A DNA stretch of 64,000 nt from Erythrobacter sp. SD-21 (lineage in GTDB: Bacteria > Pseudomonadota > Alphaproteobacteria > Sphingomonadales > Sphingomonadaceae), in assembly GCF_000181515.1 (NCBI RefSeq), contig NZ_ABCG01000008.1, forward strand, positions 84,253-148,252, in the 5' to 3' direction. Below, piece after piece: positions 1 through 8,944 of the stretch. The translations under genes were made by a program, and so were the position numbers. How positions within the stretch are numbered: position 1 is the first letter of the stretch; each line of letters begins with the position of its first letter. The notes beneath the pieces were generated by a model. It did no database searches and had not been told where the DNA came from. It saw nothing but the letters and a program-made list of their open reading frames with translations.

Positions 1-731
1 CTTCGGCCTTGCTAGGCGAGACGCGCGTCGAACTGGCCGGGATTATCAAGGGCAGCGGCATGATCGCACCTGACTTGGCGACCATGCTCGGCTATATCTT
101 CACCGACGCCGCCATCGGAGCGGCGTTCTTCCAAGAGATGCTCTCCAAGGCCAACGCAGCGACCTTTTCCTGCATCACGGTGGACGGCGACACCTCCACT
201 AGCGACACGGTGCTGGCCTTCGCCACGGGCGCTGCGGGCAACACTCCGCTCGCCTCGTGGGACGATGCGGGTGCCGACGCCTTCTATGCCGCCCTCCTCG
301 ATATCTGCCGCGAGCTGGCGCAGCTCGTCGTGCGCGATGGCGAAGGCGCGCAGAAGTTCATCGAGATTGCGATAGCAGGAGCCAAGGATGATGAGAGCGC
401 CCGCCGCGTCGGTCTTGCCATCGCCAATTCGCCGCTGGTCAAGACTGCGATTGCCGGCGGAGACGCCAATTGGGGCCGAGTGGTCATGGCCGTGGGCAAG
501 GCCGGCGAACCGGCGGATCGCGACCGGCTCTCGATCGGCTTCGGCGGGACTTGGGCCGCAAAGGACGGTCAGCCGCTGGCAAACTATGACGAGGCTCCCG
601 TGGCCAGGCATCTGGAAGGCGAGGACATCCGCATGGACGTCGATCTCGGCATCGGCGAAGGCCGCGCGACTGTGTGGACCTGCGATCTCACGCATGGCTA
701 CATCTCGATCAACGCGGACTACCGCTCTTGA
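1..731 (+). CDS. argJ: Bifunctional glutamate N-acetyltransferase ArgJ, C-terminal part
   Basis: ArgJ moves the acetyl group of N-acetylornithine to glutamate in arginine biosynthesis. The reading frame is open to the left edge, so the N-terminal part lies outside the window. The visible part starts just before the self-cleavage site: GSGMIAPDLATMLGY contains the Ala-Thr bond that is cut to release the beta subunit, and the Thr (about base 81) becomes the nucleophile. Almost the whole beta subunit follows and ends at a TGA. Downstream motifs such as SPLVKTAIAGGDANWGR are typical of the family. The next gene appears to start on an overlapping TTGA, so the two are probably co-transcribed. Confidence 0.95.
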   Translation, partial: SALLGETRVELAGIIKGSGMIAPDLATMLGYIFTDAAIGAAFFQEMLSKANAATFSCITVDGDTSTSDTVLAFATGAAGNTPLASWDDAGADAFYAALLDICRELAQLVVRDGEGAQKFIEIAIAGAKDDESARRVGLAIANSPLVKTAIAGGDANWGRVVMAVGKAGEPADRDRLSIGFGGTWAAKDGQPLANYDEAPVARHLEGEDIRMDVDLGIGEGRATVWTCDLTHGYISINADYRS

Positions 732-1549
732 CACTTCGACAGGCTCAGGGCGAGCGGGTCTTGGATGGCGAGATCCTCGCCCTGATGCAGCGCGCGACCG
801 AGGAGGCCATCCTCCCGCGCTTTCGCAACCTTTCCGAAGGCGAAGTTGAAGACAAGGGCGGCAACGACCCCGTCACCATCGCCGACAAGGAATCCGAGGT
901 TCTGCTGCGCGAGGGCCTGAGCCGGCTCGACGGCAGCCTCGGTTTTGTGGGCGAAGAGACCGCGCATGCCGATCCCTCGATCCTCGAGCGCCTCGACGCT
1001 CCCTGCTGGATCGTCGATCCTGTCGACGGGACGCGCAACTTCGCGAGCGGCAAGCCGCCCTTCGGCATCATCATCGCGCGCGCCGAGGGCGGGCTCACCC
1101 AGTCGGGCTGGCTCTACGATTGCCTCACCGGGCGCTTTTGCGCCGCGCATCGAGGCAAGGGCGCCTTCGTCGACGGGTCCCGCATCGAAGCGCGCGCCAC
1201 GGGCCGCACCCCGCCCATTGCCGCGATCTCGCTCATCTTCATGGAAGAAGAGCGCCGCCAGGCCACCCGCCGCCATATCTCGCCCAATTACGAACTGGTC
1301 GACATTCCCTTCTGCGCCGCCGAGCAATATCCGCGCCTCGGCCTTGGCGAGAACGATGTCTCGATCTTTGAACGCACGCTGGCGTGGGACCATGCGGCGG
1401 GCGCGCTGTGGCTCGAAGAAGCGGGCGGCAAGGTTGCCCGGCCCGACGGCTCGCCCTACCGGGTAAACGAATGGGACCGGAAGGGCTTGCTCGGTGCCTC
1501 GACCCCCGAATTATGGGAGGAACTGGCGCAGCGTTACGCGCAAATGTGA
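728..1549 (+). CDS. Inositol monophosphatase family phosphatase, possibly histidinol-phosphatase
   Basis: About 273 residues, the usual size of the Mg-dependent, lithium-sensitive phosphatase superfamily. The metal-site motifs are all visible: GEET near residue 76, DPVDGTRNFA near 99, and WDHAAGALWLEEAGG towards the end. The family includes inositol-1-phosphatase, HisN-type histidinol phosphatase and CysQ. The VGEE and GTRNF variants and its place beside an amino-acid gene make HisN plausible, but the sequence alone does not decide it. The start is unclear. TTG at 728 overlaps the argJ stop, TTG at 761 and ATG at 785 are alternatives, and no strong ribosome binding site is visible. With the first start, residues 3-8 come from a dispersed repeat. 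Confidence 0.85.
   Translation: MTLRQAQGERVLDGEILALMQRATEEAILPRFRNLSEGEVEDKGGNDPVTIADKESEVLLREGLSRLDGSLGFVGEETAHADPSILERLDAPCWIVDPVDGTRNFASGKPPFGIIIARAEGGLTQSGWLYDCLTGRFCAAHRGKGAFVDGSRIEARATGRTPPIAAISLIFMEEERRQATRRHISPNYELVDIPFCAAEQYPRLGLGENDVSIFERTLAWDHAAGALWLEEAGGKVARPDGSPYRVNEWDRKGLLGASTPELWEELAQRYAQM
734..749 (+). repeat. Dispersed 16-bp repeat, copy 1 (CTTCGACAGGCTCAGG)
   Basis: The 16-base core is identical to 24243-24258. It starts 3 bases after the argJ stop and reads as LRQAQ in the next frame. Similar flanking bases (TGAC before, CG after) extend the match. I recall this as a common short dispersed repeat in Sphingomonadales genomes, but that is from memory. Confidence 0.6.
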
Positions 1550-1651
1550 CGCTTGTCTGACGCAGTCTCTGGATCGGTGGCGCGTCGAAACGCTTTTCAA
1601 GTACGAGCCCCCGGCCTACCCTCCCCGACCATACGATACGAAAGGTGCCCC

Positions 1652-3853
1652 GTGACGCTTGGCGATACCCCCGCGCCCGCCCTCGAAACCGCTGCCAGGG
1701 AGCCGGACGGTGACAACGCACCGGTCGCGCCCGAGGCAGCCGAGGATCGCTACGTCAATCGCGAGCTGAGCTGGCTGAGCTTCAACCGCCGCGTCCTCGC
1801 CGAGAGCGAGAACACCGATTACCCGCTGCTCGAACGCCTGCGCTTTCTGTCGATTTCAGGCAGCAATCTCGACGAGTTCACCACCGTGCGCATCGCCGGG
1901 CTCGAAGGGCAGGTGCAGCGCGGGATCGAGACCACCGGAATCGACGGGCTAAGCCCGCGCCAGCAGCTCGACGCAATCCGCGGACAGGTTCTGGAGCTGG
2001 AGGACCGCCAGCAGGAAAGCCTCGAGGTGCTGCGGGGGCTTCTGGCCGAGGTAGGCATCATGCTGATGGTCCCGGACGAATTGTCCAAGGGCCAGCAGAA
2101 GTGGCTCGCCGAATATTTCGAACACGATATCGTCCCGCTGATTACCCCGCAGGCGATCGACCCCTCGCACCCCTTCCCCTTTGTTGCGAGCGGTGGAATG
2201 GGCGTCTTGTTCCGCCTCAAGCGCGGCAAGCGAAAGGGCGAGCTGGTCGAAATGGTCCTCATCCCCAGCGGTGTCCCGCGTTTCGTGCGCGTGCCGCAGG
2301 ACAAGGGGCAGGAACAGGCGATTTATGTGGCCATCGAGCAATTGGTCACGCGCTTTGCCGACCAGATGTTCCCCGGCTTCAAGATCCTTGGCGACGGCAT
2401 TTTCCGGGTCCTGCGCGACAGCGATATCGAGGTGGAAGACGAGGCAGAGGACCTCGTGCGCTACTTCCGCACCGCGATACAGCGTCGCCGGCGCGGCCGA
2501 GCGGTCCTGCTCGAACTCGACGACGAGTGCGACGAGGCCGCGGAAACGCTGCTACGCGAACAATTCGATGTCGATGCCGCGATGATCGTCAAGACTGGCG
2601 GCATGCTCGGCCTTTCCGATCTCGACGCGATCTGCAACGAGCCGCGGCCCGACCTCAAGTTCCCGCCTTTCTCCCCGCGCTATCCCGAACGCGTGCTGGC
2701 CCACGACGGGGATGTCTTCACCGCGATCCGCGAGAAGGACATGGTCATCCACCACCCGTACGAAAGTTTCGAGGTCGTGGTCGATTTTCTGCACCAGGCC
2801 GCGGTCGACCTGGCGGTGGTCTCGATCAAGCAGACGCTCTACCGCGCCGGCGACCAGTCGCCCGTTATTGCCGCGCTGGTCGAAGCGGCGCAGAACGGCA
2901 AGGCGGTAACGGCGGTCGTGGAATTAAAGGCGCGCTTCGACGAGGAACGCAACATCCGCTGGGCCAACGAGCTGGAACGCGCAGGGGTACAGGTGATCTA
3001 CGGTTTCACCGAATGGAAGACCCACGCTAAGGTCAGCCTCGTGGTACGGCGAGAGGAGGATGGCTACGCCACCTATTGCCACTTCGGGACGGGGAACTAC
3101 CACCCGATCAACGCCAAGATCTACACCGACCTCAGCTACTTCACCGCCGATCAGACGCTGGGACGCGATGCAGCGAAAATGTTCAATTTCATCACCGGCT
3201 ATATTGAGCCGGACGACCTGGAAGAGATCGCCATCTCGCCCATCGGCATGCGCGAGAAGCTCTATGAGCTGATCGATACCGAAATCGTCAATGCCAAGGC
3301 CGGCAAACCTTCGGGCATCTGGGTGAAGATGAACTCGATTACCAACAAGGCGATCATCGACAAGCTCTACGAAGCCAGCCAGGCGGGTGTGGAAGTGCGG
3401 ATGGTGGTGCGCGGTATCTGCTCCTTGCGTGCGGGCATCCCGGGCATGTCGGAGAACATCAGCGTCAAGTCGATCATCGGCCGCTTCCTCGAACACGCCC
3501 GCATGTGGGCCTTTGCCAATGGCAAGGCGATGCCCAGCCGTCAGGCGAAAGTATACCTCACCAGCGCCGACGCGATGAGCCGCAATCTCGATCGGCGGGT
3601 GGAGGTCATGGTGCCGATCACGAACAAGACCGTGCACGACCAGCTCCTGAAACAGGTCATGCTCGCCAATATTCTCGACACCGAACGCAGCTGGCGCCTC
3701 GACGCCGACGGGCAGTATCGCCGCATGGGCAAGGGCGAGGACGGCTTCAACTGCCACCAGTATTTCATGTCCAATCCCTCGCTGTCGGGTCGCGGCTCTG
3801 CGCTGGAGAAACACGACGTGCCGCATCTCACCCTGCCGGGCGCAAAGGCATGA
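1652..3853 (+). CDS. ppk1: Polyphosphate kinase 1
   Basis: Ppk1 reversibly polymerises the terminal phosphate of ATP into polyphosphate at the inner membrane. The product is 733 residues, close to the usual 690-730, with a short acidic extension. The N-terminal domain begins RYVNRELSWLSFNRRVLAE. The phospholipase-D-like catalytic half carries HFGTGNYHP, whose His (about residue 477) matches the phosphorylated histidine of the E. coli enzyme. The frame is open from 1553, but GTG at 1652 is preferred: a GAAAGG lies just upstream and family similarity begins after it. The stop overlaps the ppx start (ATGA), so polyphosphate synthesis and breakdown genes are translationally coupled. Confidence 0.96.
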   Translation: MTLGDTPAPALETAAREPDGDNAPVAPEAAEDRYVNRELSWLSFNRRVLAESENTDYPLLERLRFLSISGSNLDEFTTVRIAGLEGQVQRGIETTGIDGLSPRQQLDAIRGQVLELEDRQQESLEVLRGLLAEVGIMLMVPDELSKGQQKWLAEYFEHDIVPLITPQAIDPSHPFPFVASGGMGVLFRLKRGKRKGELVEMVLIPSGVPRFVRVPQDKGQEQAIYVAIEQLVTRFADQMFPGFKILGDGIFRVLRDSDIEVEDEAEDLVRYFRTAIQRRRRGRAVLLELDDECDEAAETLLREQFDVDAAMIVKTGGMLGLSDLDAICNEPRPDLKFPPFSPRYPERVLAHDGDVFTAIREKDMVIHHPYESFEVVVDFLHQAAVDLAVVSIKQTLYRAGDQSPVIAALVEAAQNGKAVTAVVELKARFDEERNIRWANELERAGVQVIYGFTEWKTHAKVSLVVRREEDGYATYCHFGTGNYHPINAKIYTDLSYFTADQTLGRDAAKMFNFITGYIEPDDLEEIAISPIGMREKLYELIDTEIVNAKAGKPSGIWVKMNSITNKAIIDKLYEASQAGVEVRMVVRGICSLRAGIPGMSENISVKSIIGRFLEHARMWAFANGKAMPSRQAKVYLTSADAMSRNLDRRVEVMVPITNKTVHDQLLKQVMLANILDTERSWRLDADGQYRRMGKGEDGFNCHQYFMSNPSLSGRGSALEKHDVPHLTLPGAKA

Positions 3854-5388
3854 GCCGGGGCCGTACCCGCATGCCGCAATGGCAGCGCCGCCTGATCCAC
3901 CCTCCCCGCGCGGTGATCGACATCGGCTCGAACACCGTTCGTCTCGTCATCTACGAAGGAACCGGACGCGCACCGGAGACCGCTTGGAACGAGAAGGTGG
4001 CAGCAAGGCTGGGCCGCGACATTTCCGATACCGGCCGGATCCCCGAGGAAGCGGCCAGCGAAGCCCTGACCGCTCTGGCGCGCTACCGGATCATCGTCGA
4101 GGACCGGAAGATCGAGGACGTGCAGACCGTAGCCACAGCCGCCGCGCGCGACGCGACCAACGGCGCTCAATTCCTCGCGAAGGTCGCCGATCTCGGCCTG
4201 AATCCGCGCCTGCTTAGCGGCGAGGAAGAGGCCTGCGCCTCGGCCTTCGGGGCCATCGGGGCCTTCCCGGGAGCGCAGGGGATCGTAGCCGATTTGGGCG
4301 GCGGCAGCCTGGAACTGGTGTCGATCGGCGAAGGCGATTGCCGCGATGCGGTGAGCCTGCCTTTCGGAACGCTGCGCCTGCCAGCTTTCCGCGCCGCCGA
4401 AAGCGATCTTGCCGACACCGTGCGCGAGCATCTTTCCGATGTCGGCTGGATGCGCAGCCACACCGGCCCCCTCTACATGATCGGCGGCACCTGGCGTGCG
4501 CTTGCCTATTTCGCGATGAAGGAGGCCGATTACCCGCTGAGCGATCCTCACGGCTACATCCTCTCGGTCGAGGACGCGCGGCGGCTGGCAAGCGATTTAA
4601 TCGAGGCCTTGCCGGACAAGCTGCAGAACATTTCCGGCATCAGCGAAATGCGCGCCTCCTACCTGCCCGATGCGGCGGCGCTGCTGCTGCCACTGCTCGA
4701 CGAGCTGGAACCCGACCACCTCGTCTTTTCGAGCTGGGGTATCCGGGAGGGCCTGCTCTATTCGCGACTGACCGACCTTCAACGCTCGCTTGACCCTCTT
4801 CTCTCGGGCGTCCACGCCTTTGCCGAGCCGCGCGATGCGCCGGTCATCGATGCGACGCGCGTGGCGGGATGGACGGTCGACCTTGCCAACGGCAACGGCA
4901 AGCGCAACGAGCGTCTGCGGCTGGCAGCGGCGCAACTGGCCTCGGCGCTGCAGCGGGTCGAGCCGAATCTACGCATCCATCATGCGCAGGAGTGGTCGCT
5001 CGACAAGCGCTGGATCGATTGCAGTCCGCGGGATCGCGGCATGATCTGCGCCGCGCTGTTCGGCAGTCTGGGGAAGACCGAACTTCCCTCCAAACTTAGC
5101 GATCTGGCGAGCGAGGATGACCTGCGCGAAGGCATCACCTGGGGGCTGGGGTTCCGGCTTGCGCGACGACTTGGGGCGGGTTCGCGCCTAGCGCTCGCCA
5201 ACAGCCGGTTGCGGCTGAAGCCAAAGGCGCTTGTGCTCTATCTCGACGAAAGCCGTGCCCCTCTGGCCACAAGCCTGCTGACGCGGGATTTCGAGATTCT
5301 TGCCGACTGGCTGGACCGCGAGGCGAAGATAAAAATCGGCGATTACCGGTTCGAAAGCGAGCTGGAAGAAACGACTGAGGTCGACTGA
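3850..5388 (+). CDS. ppx: Exopolyphosphatase, Ppx/GppA family
   Basis: Family members release phosphate from polyphosphate chain ends or hydrolyse pppGpp. The 512-residue product has the actin/Hsp70-like ATPase fold signatures: AVIDIGSNTVRLVIYEG near residue 20, ADLGGGSLEL near 146 and MIGGTWRA near 210, followed by a C-terminal HD-like half. ATG at 3850 overlaps the ppk1 stop by four bases. The family does not separate cleanly into Ppx and GppA by motif; adjacency to ppk1 favours exopolyphosphatase. Confidence 0.93.
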   Translation: MSRGRTRMPQWQRRLIHPPRAVIDIGSNTVRLVIYEGTGRAPETAWNEKVAARLGRDISDTGRIPEEAASEALTALARYRIIVEDRKIEDVQTVATAAARDATNGAQFLAKVADLGLNPRLLSGEEEACASAFGAIGAFPGAQGIVADLGGGSLELVSIGEGDCRDAVSLPFGTLRLPAFRAAESDLADTVREHLSDVGWMRSHTGPLYMIGGTWRALAYFAMKEADYPLSDPHGYILSVEDARRLASDLIEALPDKLQNISGISEMRASYLPDAAALLLPLLDELEPDHLVFSSWGIREGLLYSRLTDLQRSLDPLLSGVHAFAEPRDAPVIDATRVAGWTVDLANGNGKRNERLRLAAAQLASALQRVEPNLRIHHAQEWSLDKRWIDCSPRDRGMICAALFGSLGKTELPSKLSDLASEDDLREGITWGLGFRLARRLGAGSRLALANSRLRLKPKALVLYLDESRAPLATSLLTRDFEILADWLDREAKIKIGDYRFESELEETTEVD

Positions 5389-5391
5389 CTC

Positions 5392-5811
5392 TCAATCTTC
5401 GGAAAAACGCCTCTCTGGCCGTTTCCAGCTGACACCGGCGGGCGGTGGTGCGCCCCATCGGTTGTCCCCGCTTTGGCCCGGCACGAGCCCCAACCACACC
5501 AGCAGGACGAGGAAGGCCAGATTGAGCAGGCCCAGCGACGTCAGCGCCTCGTCGTAACCAAACCTTGCGAGCACCGTAAAGGTGAGGAGCGCGTGGAGAA
5601 GGACGCCCGCCAGAGCGTATTTGGCCGAATAGCCCACATCATGCAGGCGCGTTCCCGCAAGGATCGCCAGGACGACTTCGATAGCCCCGGTCCCGCCTTG
5701 CTCGCCGACGATCCCGAAGGTCACCAAGATGCCCACTATGGCGACAATTCCGAGGAGGTTTGCCCAATAAGTTGCGCGGTTGATGCGGTATCCGACGATG
5801 CGGTCGAGCAT
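5392..5811 (-). CDS. DUF805-like small membrane protein
   Basis: A 139-residue protein with about four hydrophobic segments (roughly residues 15-35, 40-52, 66-85 and 92-112). After the second segment is TRLHDVGYSAKYA, which resembles the RLHDxGxSG signature of DUF805 integral membrane proteins. Their function is unknown. ATG at 5811 lies 18 bases after apaG on the same strand, so the two are probably co-transcribed. The frame is open further upstream, but that part lies inside apaG and does not look like coding sequence. The C-terminal tail is polar and carries KRPERRF. Confidence 0.75.
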   Translation of the reverse strand: MLDRIVGYRINRATYWANLLGIVAIVGILVTFGIVGEQGGTGAIEVVLAILAGTRLHDVGYSAKYALAGVLLHALLTFTVLARFGYDEALTSLGLLNLAFLVLLVWLGLVPGQSGDNRWGAPPPAGVSWKRPERRFSED

Positions 5812-5828
5812 GCGCGGGGTCCGGGCAT

Positions 5829-6230
5829 TCAGCCCGCAGTCGCGGGTGCGGCAAGCGGGAAGAAGGGAATACGCACTTCGAAGGGCGTCCCATCCTCGCG
5901 ATGGAAGGTGTAGAAACCTTCCATCGACCCGTGCGGCGTGTCGAGCGGACAACCCGACACGTAATCGTGACTATCGCCCGGCCGCAGCACCGGTTGTTCG
6001 CCCACGACACCGTCCCCATCGACATGCGCGACCAATCCCGCCCCGTCGGTGATGCGCCAGTGGCGGGTCATCAGCTGGACGCGTTCGTGCGAGGCGTTCT
6101 CGATACGGATGTGATAGACCCAGAACCATTTGTCCGCCTCGGGCTGGGATTGCTCGGGCAGGAAGTTCACCGCGACCCGCACGGTGATGCCATCGGTCAT
6201 GGCGCTATGCTGGAAAAGCTCCTTGATCAC
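5829..6230 (-). CDS. apaG: ApaG domain protein
   Basis: A 133-residue single-domain protein with the ApaG immunoglobulin-like fold. Diagnostic stretches are WVYHIRIENASHERVQLMTRHW, PVLRPGDSHDYVSGCPLDT and PHGSMEGFYTF. ApaG has been linked to magnesium and cobalt resistance and to Ap4A levels in enterobacteria; its biochemical role is not settled. Length is normal (about 125-135). A DUF805-like gene follows closely. The upstream region has no close same-strand neighbour, so a promoter probably lies in 6231-6330. Confidence 0.93.
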   Translation of the reverse strand: MIKELFQHSAMTDGITVRVAVNFLPEQSQPEADKWFWVYHIRIENASHERVQLMTRHWRITDGAGLVAHVDGDGVVGEQPVLRPGDSHDYVSGCPLDTPHGSMEGFYTFHREDGTPFEVRIPFFPLAAPATAG

Positions 6231-6369
6231 GCCCTCAACCTAATGGCTGTGCCCGGTCGTGCAAGAGCCCATACGCCTTATCCCACCGTCTTAAGATCGG
6301 TTAACCGCACATGATGAAGAATTCATAAGCAACATGCGCCACTTTCTGTTCACGGAAAGGGGTAGCGCC

Positions 6370-6474
6370 ATGCTGTTCGCATTCATCAACCGGCTTATGG
6401 CCGACCAGGACGGGGAAGGACGCATCGAACTGATGCTCGCCGCGCAGGTCGTGCTCGCCGTCATCGTCCTCTGA
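6370..6474 (+). CDS. Possible 34-residue membrane peptide
   Basis: An ORF in the 264-base gap between two minus-strand genes. It starts ATG at 6370 after AAAGGGG and encodes a hydrophobic start, the charged middle ADQDGEGRIE and a hydrophobic end (LMLAAQVVLAVIVL). An in-frame ATG at 6334 would add 12 residues. The good ribosome binding site and the hydrophobic tail suggest a real small membrane peptide, but I do not recognise it. The rest of 6231-6494 shows nothing else clear. Confidence 0.4.
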   Translation: MLFAFINRLMADQDGEGRIELMLAAQVVLAVIVL

Positions 6475-6494
6475 TACAAAGGACCTAGCAGCCC

Positions 6495-7106
6495 TCAGGG
6501 CTTGCCACCGCCCAGATAGCTTTCGAGCTGTTCGAGGCGTTCCTTGCCGAACCACATTTCATCGTCGACGAAGAAGGTCGGGATACCAAACGCGCCGCGT
6601 TCGACCGCGTCGGTGGTGTTGTCGGCCAGTTTCTGTTTCACCGCATCATCCTGGGTCCGCGCAAGAAGGTTTTCCGCATCGAAACCCGCCTCGGCGAGTT
6701 CGCGGCCTACGGCTTCTGCATCGCTGCAATCGATATTGCGCTCCCAAACCGCAGGCAGCAGGGCCTCGACCAGCGCCTGGCGTTGCGCTTCATCCTCGGC
6801 GGCAACGAGCACGCGCTGAAGCAGTATGGAATTGAACGGCAGGTCGGGATGCATCGAGAACCGGTCCATCCCGTGCCGATCGAGGAAGCGTCGGAATTCC
6901 AGCGCCGCATAAGGCACCTTCCCCTTCACATCCGCATCCCGCATCATCGGCGGGGCGTTCCCCGTAAGCTTGTGCATCCCGCCGAGAAACACGGGCGTGA
7001 CCGACAGTTCCGAACCCGTCCGCGCCACGATGTCCTTGAGCGGATACCACGCGAGATAGCCATTCGGTGCGGCGAGATCGAAGATGTATTCGACGGTTTT
7101 GGACAT
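6495..7106 (-). CDS. 2-hydroxychromene-2-carboxylate isomerase family (DsbA-fold) protein
   Basis: A 203-residue thioredoxin/DsbA-fold protein of the HCCA isomerase / kappa-class glutathione transferase family. It begins MSKTVEYIFDLAAPNGYLAW and ends with the cis-Pro region AFGIPTFFVDDEMWFGKERL. HCCA isomerase uses glutathione in naphthalene-type aromatic breakdown. No other such gene is nearby, so the true substrate is unknown. ATG at 7106 is chosen because AAGGGAGAA lies just upstream; the open frame extends to 7154 without similarity. Alternative: a general glutathione-dependent isomerase or oxidoreductase. Confidence 0.85.
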   Translation of the reverse strand: MSKTVEYIFDLAAPNGYLAWYPLKDIVARTGSELSVTPVFLGGMHKLTGNAPPMMRDADVKGKVPYAALEFRRFLDRHGMDRFSMHPDLPFNSILLQRVLVAAEDEAQRQALVEALLPAVWERNIDCSDAEAVGRELAEAGFDAENLLARTQDDAVKQKLADNTTDAVERGAFGIPTFFVDDEMWFGKERLEQLESYLGGGKP

Positions 7107-7167
7107 CAAAATTCTCCCTTCCCACCTGATGGTGGAAACCTCGCGCCCAAGCAACGTTGGCTAGGCT

Positions 7168-7659
7168 ATGACCGAACAATTCCACCCCAGCGCCATGAGC
7201 TGGCTCGATGTCGCACTACGCCTGGGTTTTGCCACGGTGCTGCCGCTCATCATCGGGCTCGAACGTTTTTTCCATAAGAAGCCGATCGATTTCCGGCCCT
7301 TCGTGATCATTTCGGTGGCGGCGTGCGGGTTGCTGATCGGATCGGTGGAGCTCCTGGAATCACAAGCCGACGAGCAGGCGCGGATCGATCCGACACGCGT
7401 TATCGAGGGAGTTATCACCGGCATCGGCTTCATCGGAGCGGGCGCAATGTTCCGTCAGGGCAATTATGTGCAAGGCGCAGGATCTGCTGCTTCGATTTGG
7501 TGTGCAGGAGCCATCGGGCTTGTCAGCGGCATGGGCGAACTTTGGCTGGCGACAATCATGTCGGCGCTGGTCCTGATCCTTCTGATCGCGAGCCGACCCT
7601 TCACCGAAAAATGGGACCCGGGATCGCAGGCCGACGGAAATGCCGAGCAAGCCGACTAA
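7168..7659 (+). CDS. MgtC/SapB family membrane protein
   Basis: A 163-residue protein with about four or five transmembrane helices. It carries the family signature GIGFIGAGAMFRQGNYVQG (about residues 89-107) followed by AASIWCAGAIGL. MgtC-like proteins affect magnesium adaptation and, in Salmonella, modulate the F-type ATPase. This copy lacks the C-terminal ACT-like domain of long MgtC and is closer to the short SapB/YhiD type. The early motif LGFATVLPLIIGLER is also typical. The 3' end overlaps the convergent metZ by four bases. Confidence 0.88.
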   Translation: MTEQFHPSAMSWLDVALRLGFATVLPLIIGLERFFHKKPIDFRPFVIISVAACGLLIGSVELLESQADEQARIDPTRVIEGVITGIGFIGAGAMFRQGNYVQGAGSAASIWCAGAIGLVSGMGELWLATIMSALVLILLIASRPFTEKWDPGSQADGNAEQAD

Positions 7660-8861
7660 AGCCCCGCCGCCTTCAGGGCGCGGTCGAGGTCTTCCTTCAC
7701 ATCCTCGACATCCTCAAGCCCGACGTTGATGCGCAGCAAGCCCTCGGTCACGCCCATCGCCTCGCGGTCCTCGCCGGTCATGCCGGCATGCGTGGTGCTC
7801 GCCGGATGGCACATGAGGCTGCGCGCATCGCCGATATTGTTCGAAATATCGACCAGCTGTAGCGCGTCGAGAATGGCGAAGGCGCGCTCGCGGCTCTCGA
7901 CGTCGAGCGCGAAGATCGGGCCGGTGGCAGTCATCTGCTCCAGCGCCAGCGCGTGGCGCGGGTGGCTCGGCAGGCCGGGATGGAGGATGCGGGGCACGCG
8001 CGGTTCGATGAATTTGCCCAGTTCGACCGCATTCTCGCTCTGCTTCATCGCCCGCAGGCTCAGGGTTTCGAGGCCTTTCAGGACCACCCAAGCGTTGAAG
8101 GGTGCGATATTGGGGCCGGTGTTGCGCTGGAAGGGCAGCAGGACCTCGTCCATCCATTCCTGCGAAGCGCAGACGGCGCCGGCCAGCACCCTGCCCTGCC
8201 CGTCCATCAGCTTGGTCGCCGAATAGGCCACGACATCGGCGCCGAAATCCATCGGACGCTGCAGCGCGCTGGTGGCAAAGGCGTTGTCGACCACGGTGGT
8301 GATGCCGTGCGCCCTGGCCACCTCGCACACATGCTTGAGATCGACCACGTCGAGCGTGGGGTTGGCCGGGGTCTCGAAAAAGAAGACCTTGGTGTTGGGA
8401 CGGATCGCCGCCTCCCACGCGTCGTTGTCGGCGCTGTCGACGACGGTCGTCTTGATCCCGAAGCGCGGGAGGAGATGGTCGAGCAGCCAGCGACACGACC
8501 CGAAGGCCGCCCTCGCCCCGATCACATGATCGCCGGCCGAGACCTGACACAGGAGCGCGGTGGTCATCGCCGCCATTCCGCTGGCCTGCGCGCGGCAGGC
8601 CTCCGCGCCCTCAATCAACGCAATGCGCTCTTCCAGCATGGCGACGGTGGGGTTCTGAAGGCGCGAGTAGGTCATGCCCTGCGCCTCGCCCGCGAAGCGA
8701 TCGGCCACCGTCTGCGCGTCGTCGTAGGTGTAGCCCGAGGTCAGGAATAGCGCCTCGCTCGTCTCGCCATGCTCGCTGCGCCACGTGCCGCCGCGCACCG
8801 CCTGCGTTGCGGGGCGCCATTGCGAGGTTATCGAGCGGTCGGTTCCGGTAGTCTTCTTCAT
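7656..8861 (-). CDS. metZ: O-succinylhomoserine sulfhydrylase MetZ
   Basis: MetZ makes homocysteine from O-succinylhomoserine and sulfide in methionine biosynthesis. The 401-residue product belongs to the Cys/Met-metabolism PLP family: YSRLQNPT at about residue 65, the GMAA phosphate-binding region near 95, and VAYSATKLMDGQGRVLAG with the PLP lysine at about 217. Start and length match the MetZ subgroup. Cystathionine gamma-synthase is the main alternative, but GTWRSEHGETSEALFLTSGY is characteristic of MetZ. I looked for a SAM-responsive riboswitch in the 80 bases upstream and did not find one. Confidence 0.92.
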   Translation of the reverse strand: MKKTTGTDRSITSQWRPATQAVRGGTWRSEHGETSEALFLTSGYTYDDAQTVADRFAGEAQGMTYSRLQNPTVAMLEERIALIEGAEACRAQASGMAAMTTALLCQVSAGDHVIGARAAFGSCRWLLDHLLPRFGIKTTVVDSADNDAWEAAIRPNTKVFFFETPANPTLDVVDLKHVCEVARAHGITTVVDNAFATSALQRPMDFGADVVAYSATKLMDGQGRVLAGAVCASQEWMDEVLLPFQRNTGPNIAPFNAWVVLKGLETLSLRAMKQSENAVELGKFIEPRVPRILHPGLPSHPRHALALEQMTATGPIFALDVESRERAFAILDALQLVDISNNIGDARSLMCHPASTTHAGMTGEDREAMGVTEGLLRINVGLEDVEDVKEDLDRALKAAGL

Positions 8862-8944
8862 GGCGGGCGGGATAGCATGACGCGGTGGAGCGACAAGTAA
8901 AGGCTGTTGTCAGGTGAAAAACGCGCGCTTAATCGCTGAGCACG

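Noticed and set aside
8050..8080. Further copy of the dispersed repeat inside metZ (CAGGCTCAGGG)
   Set aside because: Only the last part of the repeat matches, and it lies within well-conserved metZ codons, so it is chance.
8862..8944. Possible SAM-responsive riboswitch upstream of metZ
   Set aside because: The region does not contain the conserved elements of the SAM-II type that I know from alphaproteobacterial met genes, and it is short.
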